In this document: one piece after another, positions 15,403 through 23,371 of the stretch
How the letters are laid out: each line of letters begins with the position of its first letter
How positions within the stretch are numbered: the first letter of the stretch is position 1
From: Burkholderia sp.
GTDB taxonomy: Bacteria > Pseudomonadota > Gammaproteobacteria > Burkholderiales > Burkholderiaceae
DNA length: 64,000 nt
Direction: 5' to 3'
Assembly: GCF_018375725.1 (NCBI RefSeq)
Contig: NZ_JAHACR010000001.1
Location: forward strand, 1-64,000
The notes under the pieces: model-generated
Told to the model about the DNA's origin: nothing
Databases searched by the model: none
Seen by the model: only the letters and a program-made list of their open reading frames with translations
Made by a program: the position numbers and the translations under genes

Positions 15403-15603
15403 ATGTCCGTGATGGAAGCGATGAAGGAAGAGGACGTGCGTTGCGGCCGCGAATATCAGTGCATGGAAGAGGACTTCGTGGGCATCGTTAAGGTGACCGA
15501 GGTCGGTAGCGGCTTGGTCCATTACACCGGTGATGCTGACGGCTTCGCGGTGATGAGTGAGTTCATGCGGGCCTATCGTCCGTACCACCGGAGCAAGAAC
15601 TGA
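15403..15603 (+). CDS. Small acidic protein (66 aa)
   Basis: A 66-residue frame starts at ATG 15403 after GGGAGCCAAG and ends 1 base before the ATG of the next gene. The product is acidic at the N-terminus (MSVMEAMKEEDVRC) and has a beta-like centre (FVGIVKVTEVGSGLVHYTG). No family recognised; operon position makes it a likely real gene. Confidence 0.65.
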   Translation: MSVMEAMKEEDVRCGREYQCMEEDFVGIVKVTEVGSGLVHYTGDADGFAVMSEFMRAYRPYHRSKN

Positions 15604-15604
15604 C

Positions 15605-16462
15605 ATGCTGCTCCGCCGGCTGCTGAACTGGAGTGCAACGACTTCCGGCGTGATGGAGCCGGAGATCTACGGCGAAGCGCGTGAGCGCTACGAGGACATC
15701 TGTCTGGAGCTGGGTATCCGCAATGCACCCACGCTTCGGCTTGCAAAGAAGGTGACCCTTCTGAGCAAGATCGTCATCGGAGACTGGCGCCGGTCGAAAT
15801 CGATCCGCGCGGCGGCGCGCAAGACCATCCCGACCGACCATTTCTTTCTGCACGAGCTCGCCCATGCCCTTTGCCTGAAGTATGTTGGCTACCGGGGATA
15901 CCACGGCGCTCCGTTTCTTGTGTTGCTCCAACTGCTCTACGAATTCCACTGGGAGGGCGATCTTCCGGATGTGATCGTGGAAACAGTTCGTGAGGATTGG
16001 CCTCGATACGTTTCCAGCGAGGACAAGGGCAAGACGATTTTCGCAGCATGGGAAGCCGTCAATACGATCAAGGCCGATCTTGAGGCGCGGGAGATATTCC
16101 GGCCGAGCGCCGACCTGCTCACGCACGAAGTCCGCAAATCGTTCCCCGATCAGGTGTCGGTGCTTGACCGGCGGTTCGAGCCGGATGTGTTGCGCGACAT
16201 GGTTCGGACGCAACGCGACGGGCTTTTTTCGCTCGCGCTCTGGTCTAGCGGCGCGGCCGCGCTGACGTTCGGTGCGCTATATCACTTTCTCCCGAGTGCC
16301 GCGACCGCATGGACGGCTGTTGGCTTTGGGCTTCTTCTGCTGGCGGTCCTTGCGACGATCGCAGTTTCGGACATGTCGAGGCGCATCGGACGTCTCTGGC
16401 ATCGCCTGGTCGATCGGTTCAGCCGGAAGACGATCGACGACATCGGAACGCCGGATATCTAA
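15605..16462 (+). CDS. SprT-like membrane-anchored metallopeptidase
   Basis: The 285-residue protein contains HELAH (residues 83-87), the zinc-binding HExxH motif, followed by GYRGYHGAPF with a third candidate ligand His100, the spacing seen in SprT-like zincins. Two hydrophobic segments near residues 206-252 anchor it in the membrane, with a basic tail (DMSRRIGRLWHRLVDRFSRK) after them. Start at ATG 15605, 1 base after the previous stop. It probably cleaves proteins at the membrane surface; substrate unknown. The SprT resemblance is from the motif alone. Confidence 0.65.
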   Translation: MLLRRLLNWSATTSGVMEPEIYGEARERYEDICLELGIRNAPTLRLAKKVTLLSKIVIGDWRRSKSIRAAARKTIPTDHFFLHELAHALCLKYVGYRGYHGAPFLVLLQLLYEFHWEGDLPDVIVETVREDWPRYVSSEDKGKTIFAAWEAVNTIKADLEAREIFRPSADLLTHEVRKSFPDQVSVLDRRFEPDVLRDMVRTQRDGLFSLALWSSGAAALTFGALYHFLPSAATAWTAVGFGLLLLAVLATIAVSDMSRRIGRLWHRLVDRFSRKTIDDIGTPDI

Positions 16463-16484
16463 TCAACGCTGCGGGGGGGAGTAA

Positions 16485-17159
16485 ATGTCCGTGCTGAACG
16501 GCTACGGCGATAAACGAAATCCGACGATCAGCAATCACGGCGTGGATATCGCCGCGCAACGTGCTGACGATCTGGACGGCATGGCGCTTGATCACCTGCG
16601 GTCGATCAAGGATCAGGCTCGTGCACTGGATGTGGCGAGCGCCTCGGGTGGGCAGGCCATTCGTATGGCGCTGGTAGGTGCCGACGTGCTCGCCCTCGAT
16701 ATCGACGACTACTCGGAGGCGTTCCATACCGCGGCGAGTTCTGCCGGCGTGGAACGGCGATGTGGGTTCGTGCAGCAGGACATCACGGAATATGACGTCG
16801 CTGAGAAGCTTGGGCGCTTCGACGTGATCGTGTGTCAGCGGATGATCCACTACGTCCCGTACGGTGTCGCGATCGACATCGTGCGGACTTTCAAGGAGGC
16901 GCTGAAGCCCGGGGGCCGGCTCTATCTTTCCGCATCCGGTCTGCACAGCGAGCTCGGAACCGACTACCCGGGTGCGCAGCAGCCCATCGACCAGCGGTAC
17001 GAACTGCTGTCGGACGCGATGGTCGAGAAGCACGCGATTATGGGGCTTGTCTGCCTCTACAGCCAGGATGAACTGGTCTCGTTGCTCGAGACGGCGGGTA
17101 TGCGTGTCGAGCAGTCGTTCACGTCGGCGTTCGGAAACGTCAAGGCGGTGGCGCGATGA
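16485..17159 (+). CDS. SAM-dependent methyltransferase (class I)
   Basis: The 224-residue protein has motif I as ALDVASASGGQAIRMALVGADVLALDID, motif II-like RFDVIVCQRMIHYV and motif III ALKPGGRLYLS, the standard class I Rossmann methyltransferase order. ATG follows GGGGGAGTAA. Its stop overlaps the start of the kinase-GGDEF gene (ATGA), so the two are translationally coupled. The substrate cannot be read from sequence; small molecule or protein targets are both possible. Confidence 0.8.
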   Translation: MSVLNGYGDKRNPTISNHGVDIAAQRADDLDGMALDHLRSIKDQARALDVASASGGQAIRMALVGADVLALDIDDYSEAFHTAASSAGVERRCGFVQQDITEYDVAEKLGRFDVIVCQRMIHYVPYGVAIDIVRTFKEALKPGGRLYLSASGLHSELGTDYPGAQQPIDQRYELLSDAMVEKHAIMGLVCLYSQDELVSLLETAGMRVEQSFTSAFGNVKAVAR

Positions 17160-18529
17160 AGCACACGCTCGTCGCTGGATCGGCGCATCTCGATATCCTC
17201 GCCCGCCCGCTGCAGAATACCGGTTATCGGGATCGAATCGGGTCGGTGCAGCTGGCGGCGGGCGGCACGGCCTGCAACGTCGCATTCAACCTGCGCAAGC
17301 TGGGTCGACCAGTCCGCCTGATGACTGCATGGGGTACTTCGCCGATCGATCGCATGTTGGCCAGTCACATCGAGTCGATGGGCGTCGATCTGATGGTGGA
17401 CGAATGCGCTGGGATGGGTGTGGCAGCGTTTGCCGCCCAACTGACCCCGGAGGGGGATCTGGAATCGGCCGTGTCCGCGATGTGGGTGGACAAGCACACG
17501 TTTTCGCCGCTGCGCATCGCACAGGCAGTGGCCGGCACCGACCTCATCATCGTGGAAGCGAACCTGAATTCCGAGACGATGTGCGCGATCGCAAAGGCGG
17601 GGCGCGAGGCGGGTTGCCCGGTCTTTGCGATGGCCGTGTCGGAGGACAAGGTCGAGCGCCTGATTCCGGCGCTCCCGCTGCTGACTGCCCTGTTCGCCAA
17701 CGGCGTGGAGTGCGAAGCCCTGATGGAAAAGATGGGTGCCGCGGATCCGTCGGATATCGCCGAGTCGAGTGGCGTGCGGCTGATCGTGACACGCGGCGAG
17801 CGGGGTGCTGTGGTGTACGGGCCAGATGGCTCGCGTATGAAGATTCAGCCGCCGATCCTGCAGGATATGAAGACGCTGCTCGGCGTCGGCGACGCATTTT
17901 CGGTCGGAATAATCGACGGGGTTGTCAGGCACGGGAAGTCGTATGCGGAGGCCGCAGAGCACGCCCACGAACTGGTCAAGGAAATCGCCTGCCGAGATAC
18001 GTGCAATGCGCTCTCCCTGCACACGCTGAGCGACATGGTCGACGCGCTTGACGGCACGGCGCGATACGACGCACTTACCGGTCTAATGCAGCGAGCCGCA
18101 TTCGAGCGGGAGTACAAGCGACTGGAAGAAGCAGGTGAGCACGCGCTGCTCCTGATCGATTGCGACCACTTCAAGCAGGTCAATGACAAGCATGGTCACG
18201 ATGTGGGCGACAGCGTCCTTAGGGGCGTGGCCGGCATCATCGCCGGGAGCATCCGCAAGGGGGATATACCGTGCCGATGGGGCGGTGACGAGTTCGCTCT
18301 CGTGCTGCCGCCTGGCTCGGATGCACAAGTCGTGGCAGAGCGGATCCGGATCTCCGTCGCAGAAGCGCGGCTGTATGGCGTAACGCTATCGGTGGGAGTT
18401 GCGTTCGCGGAACCCGGCGAGAAACTCGAATCCGTCTTGAAGCGAGCCGATGCAGCGATGTACCGCGCCAAACGCAAGGGCCGGGATGCGGTCGTGTTCG
18501 AGGCCGAGGCGTTGAGCAACGAGTCGTGA
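17156..18529 (+). CDS. PfkB-family kinase fused to GGDEF diguanylate cyclase
   Basis: The 457-residue protein joins two enzymes. Residues about 1-285 form a PfkB/ribokinase-type kinase: GGTACNVAFNLRKLG (36-50) and the catalytic loop GVGDAFSVGI (243-252, base Asp246). Residues about 300-450 form a GGDEF domain: YDALTGL at 304-310, the LIDCDHFKQVNDKHGHDVGD metal/substrate region and an intact active-site GGDEF at 376-380. An RxxD inhibitory site is not evident in the usual place. The kinase part may act as a nucleoside/sugar sensor for cyclic-di-GMP output, which is inference. ATGA overlap with the methyltransferase gene. Confidence 0.85.
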   Translation: MKHTLVAGSAHLDILARPLQNTGYRDRIGSVQLAAGGTACNVAFNLRKLGRPVRLMTAWGTSPIDRMLASHIESMGVDLMVDECAGMGVAAFAAQLTPEGDLESAVSAMWVDKHTFSPLRIAQAVAGTDLIIVEANLNSETMCAIAKAGREAGCPVFAMAVSEDKVERLIPALPLLTALFANGVECEALMEKMGAADPSDIAESSGVRLIVTRGERGAVVYGPDGSRMKIQPPILQDMKTLLGVGDAFSVGIIDGVVRHGKSYAEAAEHAHELVKEIACRDTCNALSLHTLSDMVDALDGTARYDALTGLMQRAAFEREYKRLEEAGEHALLLIDCDHFKQVNDKHGHDVGDSVLRGVAGIIAGSIRKGDIPCRWGGDEFALVLPPGSDAQVVAERIRISVAEARLYGVTLSVGVAFAEPGEKLESVLKRADAAMYRAKRKGRDAVVFEAEALSNES

Positions 18530-18574
18530 TTCAAATTTCCCCGGCGAGTTCGGTACCGGAATCAGGGCATTGAA

Positions 18575-19312
18575 ATGGATGTGTCGTCCATCATGGAAGC
18601 AACACTACTTGGACTGCTGACAGGCGGATGCAGCGTGATGCTTGCGGGTTGGTTGCCGCGCTTTCTCGAAGCACACTACAGCCTCGACGAGGACCGGATC
18701 GGCGCAGGCTTGGGCGAGTTCATGAGCGCGCTCGCCGGCATGAAGCCGGCCAGCAATGAGGTCGCGTGGATCACGGGCAGCGTGGTGTGCTTGCTCTTGG
18801 GTGCGGCCGGCTTCTATGCTGAGTTGGAGTGGGGCACGACGAGCCAGGCTGGCGCGTTCATCCTCTTCGCCGGTGCGCTGGCTTCGGCTGCGCTTATCGA
18901 CCTCGAGCACGAGATTATTCCCGACATTCTCATCATCCCGTTGCTCTGGGCCGGCCTGATCTTCAACGCGTCGGGGATGTTCGCGCCATTGTCGTCGGCC
19001 GTGTTCGGCGCGGCGGCGGGCTATTGCTCAATGTGGTTGCTGAACTTCCTCTTCCAGATCGTCGCTGGGCAATCCGGCATGTACGGCGGGGACTTCAAGA
19101 TGTTCGCGGCAATCGGCGCGTGGGCAGGACTTAGTGCGCTGGTGCCGACGTTGATCATTGCCCTCGTTGTTTTTGCGCTCACGGCCGGCGTGCGAGTGAT
19201 GACGAAAAGCACAAACAGGGAAACGCCCTTCGGACCATATCTCGCAATTGGCGGCGCGGTTTCGCTGGGCCTCGGAGAAAGTACGAGATTCTTCATTCAC
19301 CTGTTGCGGTAG
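18575..19312 (+). CDS. Type IV prepilin peptidase-like protein (A24 family)
   Basis: The 245-residue polytopic membrane protein has the two A24 aspartate motifs: ALIDLEHEIIPD (Asp109) and GGDFKMFAAIGAWAG (Asp173 in GGD). About six hydrophobic segments are visible. It lacks the N-terminal zinc/methylase domain of full PilD, so it resembles short leader peptidases such as TadV/CpaA. No pilin or secretion genes are in the window, so its substrate is unknown. It is 46 bases downstream of the kinase-GGDEF gene and closes that run. Confidence 0.8.
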   Translation: MDVSSIMEATLLGLLTGGCSVMLAGWLPRFLEAHYSLDEDRIGAGLGEFMSALAGMKPASNEVAWITGSVVCLLLGAAGFYAELEWGTTSQAGAFILFAGALASAALIDLEHEIIPDILIIPLLWAGLIFNASGMFAPLSSAVFGAAAGYCSMWLLNFLFQIVAGQSGMYGGDFKMFAAIGAWAGLSALVPTLIIALVVFALTAGVRVMTKSTNRETPFGPYLAIGGAVSLGLGESTRFFIHLLR

Positions 19313-19424
19313 CACTCTTACCTCTTCTAGAATGACACCAGTTTCTCGACTGGAAGCAGTACTTTCCACGTCGAAAATCGCAGCTGGGCGTAACTAGCCA
19401 CGACGGTCATCCGTCATTTTCCAA

Positions 19425-19462
19425 CCCGGGTGGGATCCTTGATCCCGCAGCGGGGCATGGAT
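19425..19462 (+). promoter_or_regulatory. CCC/GGGG pseudoknot-type leader, copy 9 (parB)
   Basis: CCCG (19425-19428), stem GTGGGATC (19430-19437) / GATCCCGC (19441-19448), CGGGG (19451-19455), then CATGGAT (19456-19462). The 8-bp inner stem pairs fully (one G-U); the ATCC of the inner loop region can pair with GGAT. Ends 27 bases before the parB start. Confidence 0.7.
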
Positions 19463-19489
19463 TCTGCCATCGTTTCATCAGGAGAATCC

Positions 19490-21277
19490 ATGCAAGTCAG
19501 TACCGAAATTTCGCAGTCTCAATCCCTTCCGCCGGTGATCGCTGGCGACGTTCAGTCGTCGTCGAGTATCGTGGAGGTCGTGGAACGGGATGTATGTGCG
19601 CCCGAGTATGAGAATCTGGTGGTTCGTATTGGAGACGTACGTGTGGTCTACAACCCGCGGACGTACTTCGAGCCGAAGGCAATGGCTGAGCTGGCCGCCT
19701 CGATGCGGGCTCAGGGCCTCTTGCAACCACTCCTGGTTCGCAAGATGGACGATCACTACGAGCTCATCGCCGGCGAAAGACGTTTGCGCGCGGCGCACGA
19801 GGTGTACGGGCCGGACGGCGTCATTCCTGTCCTCTCCCGGTACATGACCGATGAGCAAGCGGCTCTAGCGGCCGTCACCGAGAACATCCAGCGGGAGGAC
19901 ATGTCCCCCACTGAAGAATCGGCAGGCGCGCTGCAGGCGATGGCCCTCTACGGGGGCGATCGCGACGAGGTCGCGCGACGCATCGGCTGGTCGCGTTCGA
20001 AGCTGGATAGCCGCCTGGCTCTCCAGAACTGCATTCCTGCGGTCCAGACTGCGTTGAACGAGCGAAAGATCATGCTCGGGCACGCGGAGCTCCTGGCGGC
20101 CGTGGTGAAGAAGGTTCAGGCGGAGATCCTGCCGATGATCATCGAGCGCAACATCTCGGTGGCTGATCTGAAGGCAGAAATCGCGGCGCAAGCCTTGCGT
20201 CTCGACACCGCCCGCTTCGACAAGACCGAGTGCCTCACCTGTCATCACAACTCGTCCAATCAGCGAACGCTGTTCGCTGAAGCGATCGACGACGCGCGAT
20301 GCACGCAGAAATCGTGCTTCGACGCGAAGAACGACGCGCTGATCGAGTCGGTGAAGAAGAGCCTCGAGGGGCAATACCAGCGCATCCAGGTGGTGCGCCC
20401 GGGGGACAACCTCACGGTTATTGCTCTGAAGCCGGATGGCGATACGGGCGTTGGCGCCGAACAAGCAGAGGCCTGCAAGGGCTGCGCGAACTTCGGCGTG
20501 CTCATATCGGCCACGCCGGGCAAGGTCGGCCTTTCCTATCCGAACTACTGCATGGATGTCGCGTGCAACAAGGAGAAGAACGCTGCCTATCTGGCCACGA
20601 TCAATCCGCCGGCAGCAAAGGCGGGTTCGACCGGTGGGTCGGGTAAGAAGGCGGCGGGTCAGCCAGCCAGCAAGGGTTCGTCTGCCGGCAAGTCGGCGTC
20701 GAGCGCCAAGCCTGCCGTTTCCGCCGAGTCCAATCGCGTGAAGGAGTATCGCGAGAAGACGTGGCGTGAAGTGGTTCGCACGGTGATGGTTCGTAGTCCG
20801 GCCAAGACCGAACTGCTGATCATCACGTTGGCGTCGATGGGGCTGTTGCGCCACATCGACACCACGGCGCTGGCCGAGCAGATCGAGAAGGCTGGCGGGA
20901 AGCCGGTTGGCGCCGGTATCGGTCTGTTTGACAGTTTGACAGTCGTGGCCGGCCTCGAGGAAACGCCGCGAGGCCGTATCCTCGATCTCGTCGCATCGTC
21001 GGTCGTGGGCGATATCCAGATGCGGGATGTCAAGGATCTCGCGACGTTCCTCGATGTCGATCTTGCCGCTCATTGGCAAGTCTGCTCGGGTCTGCTGGAT
21101 GTCATGACCAAAGCCGAAATCGAGGCCCTGTGTCAGGAAATCGGTCTGAAGGAATTCCTCGGCAAACAGTTCGCCAAGATCATGTCGGGCAAGCGCGACG
21201 AGATGATCAAGGGGCTGCTCAAGGCTGAAGGATTCGAGTTCCGCGGCAGGATTCCTGCCGTCATGCTGCTGAAGTAA
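19490..21277 (+). CDS. parB: PRTRC system ParB family protein
   Basis: The 595-residue protein has a ParB N-terminal domain with YNPRTYF (54-60), EL..S....G..QP and the CTP-binding GERRLRA (95-101), then ENIQREDMSP and a helix-turn-helix (DEVARRIGWSRSKLDSRLAL). After residue 240 two cysteine clusters (CLTCHH...CTQKSC and CKGCANF...CMDVAC) suggest zinc-binding. An Ala/Ser/Gly/Lys linker leads to a C-terminal domain. This layout is that of PRTRC ParB proteins, which are much longer than chromosomal ParB. Start at ATG 19490 after CAGGAGAATCC. Likely role: plasmid partition by centromere binding; no ParA is in the window. Confidence 0.9.
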   Translation: MQVSTEISQSQSLPPVIAGDVQSSSSIVEVVERDVCAPEYENLVVRIGDVRVVYNPRTYFEPKAMAELAASMRAQGLLQPLLVRKMDDHYELIAGERRLRAAHEVYGPDGVIPVLSRYMTDEQAALAAVTENIQREDMSPTEESAGALQAMALYGGDRDEVARRIGWSRSKLDSRLALQNCIPAVQTALNERKIMLGHAELLAAVVKKVQAEILPMIIERNISVADLKAEIAAQALRLDTARFDKTECLTCHHNSSNQRTLFAEAIDDARCTQKSCFDAKNDALIESVKKSLEGQYQRIQVVRPGDNLTVIALKPDGDTGVGAEQAEACKGCANFGVLISATPGKVGLSYPNYCMDVACNKEKNAAYLATINPPAAKAGSTGGSGKKAAGQPASKGSSAGKSASSAKPAVSAESNRVKEYREKTWREVVRTVMVRSPAKTELLIITLASMGLLRHIDTTALAEQIEKAGGKPVGAGIGLFDSLTVVAGLEETPRGRILDLVASSVVGDIQMRDVKDLATFLDVDLAAHWQVCSGLLDVMTKAEIEALCQEIGLKEFLGKQFAKIMSGKRDEMIKGLLKAEGFEFRGRIPAVMLLK

Positions 21278-21335
21278 GCAGCCGTCGTCTGTTCGCTGGC
21301 CGTCGTTCTGGTGGCCAGTATCCATCTTTCCGTTC

Positions 21336-21363
21336 GCGGGTGCTGTCCCTTGCGGGGCAGGCA
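21336..21363 (+). promoter_or_regulatory. CCC/GGGG pseudoknot-type leader, copy 10 (PRTRC E)
   Basis: GCGGG (21336-21340), L TGCTG (21341-21345), TCCC (21346-21349), TTGC, GGGG (21354-21357), L' CAGGCA (21358-21363). TGCTGTCCC pairs with GGGGCAGGCA with one bulged G. The outer 5' C arm is only CC. Ends 26 bases before ATG 21390. Confidence 0.65.
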
Positions 21364-21389
21364 TTCGCATTTTCATTCCAGGAGTTCTT

Positions 21390-21872
21390 ATGTCCACGCT
21401 GTTCAAGCAGTTGCACGCTCTCGTCTGTCAATCGGACGGCGGTCTCATGATGTCGATCGTTGCAGGCAAGGCTGGGAAGATGACGGTAGCAGTCATGCCG
21501 AAGTCGAACCAGAAGGAAGCGAGTGAAAGTGGGCTTCTGACGCCGCTTGCGCTGACCGGCACGCCGGAAGAGCTTGATGCGGAGTTCGTTCGCTGTCTGG
21601 GCGAGTTCACTGGCCAGCGTCAGTCGCTCGTCGATCAGCTCGCGGCGACCACCGCGGCGCTGGAGGCAGCGAAGGGCAAGGCAGTGGCCAAGGGTAAGCC
21701 TGCTGGCAAACCGGCGGCGCTGCCGGCGCCGACAGCGCAAGCTGGTGTCACGTCTGCGTCCGATCTGATCGACGCGGACGAGGAGTCGGATGAACCGGGT
21801 AATGCTGCCACCGAGGCAGCTCAATCGGGTTCGACCGGCAGTCTGTTCGGTAACGCGGCGCTCGTGGGCTAA
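21390..21872 (+). CDS. PRTRC system protein E
   Basis: The 160-residue product has an N-terminal domain (MSTLFKQLHALVCQSDGGLMMSIVAGKAGKMTVAVMPKS) ending with the TPLALTGTPEELDAEF segment typical of PRTRC protein E, a helical part, and an Ala/Pro/Lys low-complexity tail. ATG follows CCAGGAGTTCTT. It is the first gene after parB and has its own leader. It is followed 12 bases later by the ubiquitin-like gene. Its biochemical role is not established. Confidence 0.8.
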   Translation: MSTLFKQLHALVCQSDGGLMMSIVAGKAGKMTVAVMPKSNQKEASESGLLTPLALTGTPEELDAEFVRCLGEFTGQRQSLVDQLAATTAALEAAKGKAVAKGKPAGKPAALPAPTAQAGVTSASDLIDADEESDEPGNAATEAAQSGSTGSLFGNAALVG

Positions 21873-21884
21873 GGGGAGACGGAC

Positions 21885-22097
21885 ATGGCATTGGAAGTCT
21901 CTCTGATCAAGCGTGTCTTCATGTACCACGGCACGCAGTTCGCAGATCCTGGTCCGTCGTTGTCGATCCAGCAGGTTCAGGATGTGCTTTCCATGGCACA
22001 CCCGGACATTGCAACGGCTGAGTTCGAGCAGAGCGAGGTCCGTCAGGATGGCACCGTCGTCTACAACGTCCGCCGCAAGGTGGGTCAAAAGGGCTGA
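21885..22097 (+). CDS. PRTRC system protein C, ubiquitin-like
   Basis: The 70-residue protein begins MALEVSLIKRVFMYHGTQFADPG and has SIQQVQDVLSMAHPDIATAEF, the pattern of PRTRC protein C, classed among prokaryotic ubiquitin-like beta-grasp proteins. It ends ...VGQKG, so a C-terminal glycine is directly available for E1-type adenylation without prior processing. It lies in an operon with E2-like, JAB and E1-like genes, which fits a protein-conjugation system. That conjugation occurs in vivo is inference. ATG after GGGGAGACGGAC. Confidence 0.85.
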   Translation: MALEVSLIKRVFMYHGTQFADPGPSLSIQQVQDVLSMAHPDIATAEFEQSEVRQDGTVVYNVRRKVGQKG

Positions 22098-22099
22098 CC

Positions 22100-22327
22100 A
22101 TGAAACCGGTGATGTTTGACGCCTGGCTTGCCAGGGCAAACGGCTCATCGGTGGAAGTGGTCAAGGGGGCATCGGGTTCGGAAGATCCCGGTGCCCCTAC
22201 GCCTATCCCACTTGAGGAGGTCTACGGATGCGCATGCATTCTGAAATCCATGATCGATCGATCGCAGCAGGATCAGCCGGCCGGCCGATTAAGTCTGATG
22301 CCGTTGGATCTGCCCATTCTTGGATGA
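22100..22327 (+). CDS. Possible small PRTRC-operon protein (75 aa)
   Basis: A 75-residue frame opens 2 bases after the stop of protein C and overlaps the protein F gene by 100 bases in another frame. The non-overlapping first 42 codons read plausibly (MKPVMFDAWLARANGSSVEVVKG...) and fill a gap that would otherwise be untranslated. No family is recognised. It may instead be a chance frame bridging the two genes. Confidence 0.35.
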   Translation: MKPVMFDAWLARANGSSVEVVKGASGSEDPGAPTPIPLEEVYGCACILKSMIDRSQQDQPAGRLSLMPLDLPILG

Positions 22328-23370
22328 GGTTGCCGGTGCTCGATCGGGATATCCCGGTCGAGCAAAACAGCCAGCGAAGTCTTTGCTGGCTGGAGGCCGC
22401 CAAATCCCTGCATGCGTGCGGACTGGTCGTCCCATCGGACATCGAAGGTTGGAACTCGCCGGGCAAGGTAGTCGAATCGGCGCTGTCCCGATGGTTTGCG
22501 AAACGGACGGACGGGGTAGCGGCGCTTGAGCTCGATATCTGCTTTGCTTCGGCCACCAACATGGTCGATGAGGGCTCGATGGAAGAGCCTGAAGAGGACG
22601 AGCTCAACGATCTTGGCGTATGGGTCGAAGTGTCTCGTGACCAGCCGAATTTCCGGAGTCTGCGACGCGGATTTCTGGAGTTGGAGGGGATCGCGGAAGG
22701 CCTCGGTATTGCCGCGACCACGATTCTTTCGCTGGCTGGGCACATGATCGGCTTTACCTTCGATCATGATTACGTGACCCATTCTGCAGGGTTGCACATC
22801 TACGGCTGGGAAGATTGCTGGCCGGATGGCACCTACGATCCGTCCGAGTTCGGACCGGAAAACGAGGATGGTTCCAGCGAGTACTTCGCCTATACAAGGC
22901 CGGCATTCGACCGGGACTGCCCGCGACGGGAACTGCTTCGGCACCCACCGATTCGCGACATGGAGAAGTTCATTCTTGCCGTCGCGAAGCACAACGCGGA
23001 GATGGCGCCAGTACTGGAGGACGTGGTTCGACTCGTGAAGGCGAGGCGGCATCGCGATGCGATGTGGCCCACGCTGAGCGGGACTGACTACAACTCCATG
23101 ATTCCGGCGTTTTCGCTCGCCTGGGATGCACCGGGCGAGGCAAAAGATGGGAAAGAGGACAACATTTACCGTGTCTGGGACGACTACGCCAACATGCTCC
23201 GCAACGGGGGTGAAGGGTGGGCGTACGGCCTCGGCTCGGAAGTGTTGGCCTGTCGAACCCCGGAGCTTCTACGGGGGACTTTGAAACGTTGGGATAGTCG
23301 TCTTCGACTGCTGAGGGCGACTGATCGCCTGCTGCATTCGATGACGGATCCCGTTATCTACGGTGGGTGA
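22228..23370 (+). CDS. PRTRC system protein F
   Basis: The 380-residue protein fits PRTRC protein F in length and position. Visible features are LPVLDRDIPVEQNSQRSLCWLEAAKSL near the N-terminus, an acidic stretch EEPEEDELNDLGVWVEVSRDQ (about 119-138) and WEDCWPDGTYDPSEF. No enzymatic motif is evident. ATG 22228 follows GAGGAGGTCTACGG, a strong ribosome-binding site. The stop is 1 base before the ATG of protein B. Confidence 0.8.
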   Translation: MRMHSEIHDRSIAAGSAGRPIKSDAVGSAHSWMRLPVLDRDIPVEQNSQRSLCWLEAAKSLHACGLVVPSDIEGWNSPGKVVESALSRWFAKRTDGVAALELDICFASATNMVDEGSMEEPEEDELNDLGVWVEVSRDQPNFRSLRRGFLELEGIAEGLGIAATTILSLAGHMIGFTFDHDYVTHSAGLHIYGWEDCWPDGTYDPSEFGPENEDGSSEYFAYTRPAFDRDCPRRELLRHPPIRDMEKFILAVAKHNAEMAPVLEDVVRLVKARRHRDAMWPTLSGTDYNSMIPAFSLAWDAPGEAKDGKEDNIYRVWDDYANMLRNGGEGWAYGLGSEVLACRTPELLRGTLKRWDSRLRLLRATDRLLHSMTDPVIYGG

Positions 23371-23371
23371 C

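Noticed and set aside
19865..21406. 513-codon minus-strand frame
   Set aside because: Antisense shadow of the parB gene, His/Arg/Leu-rich and without motif; parB itself has clear domains.
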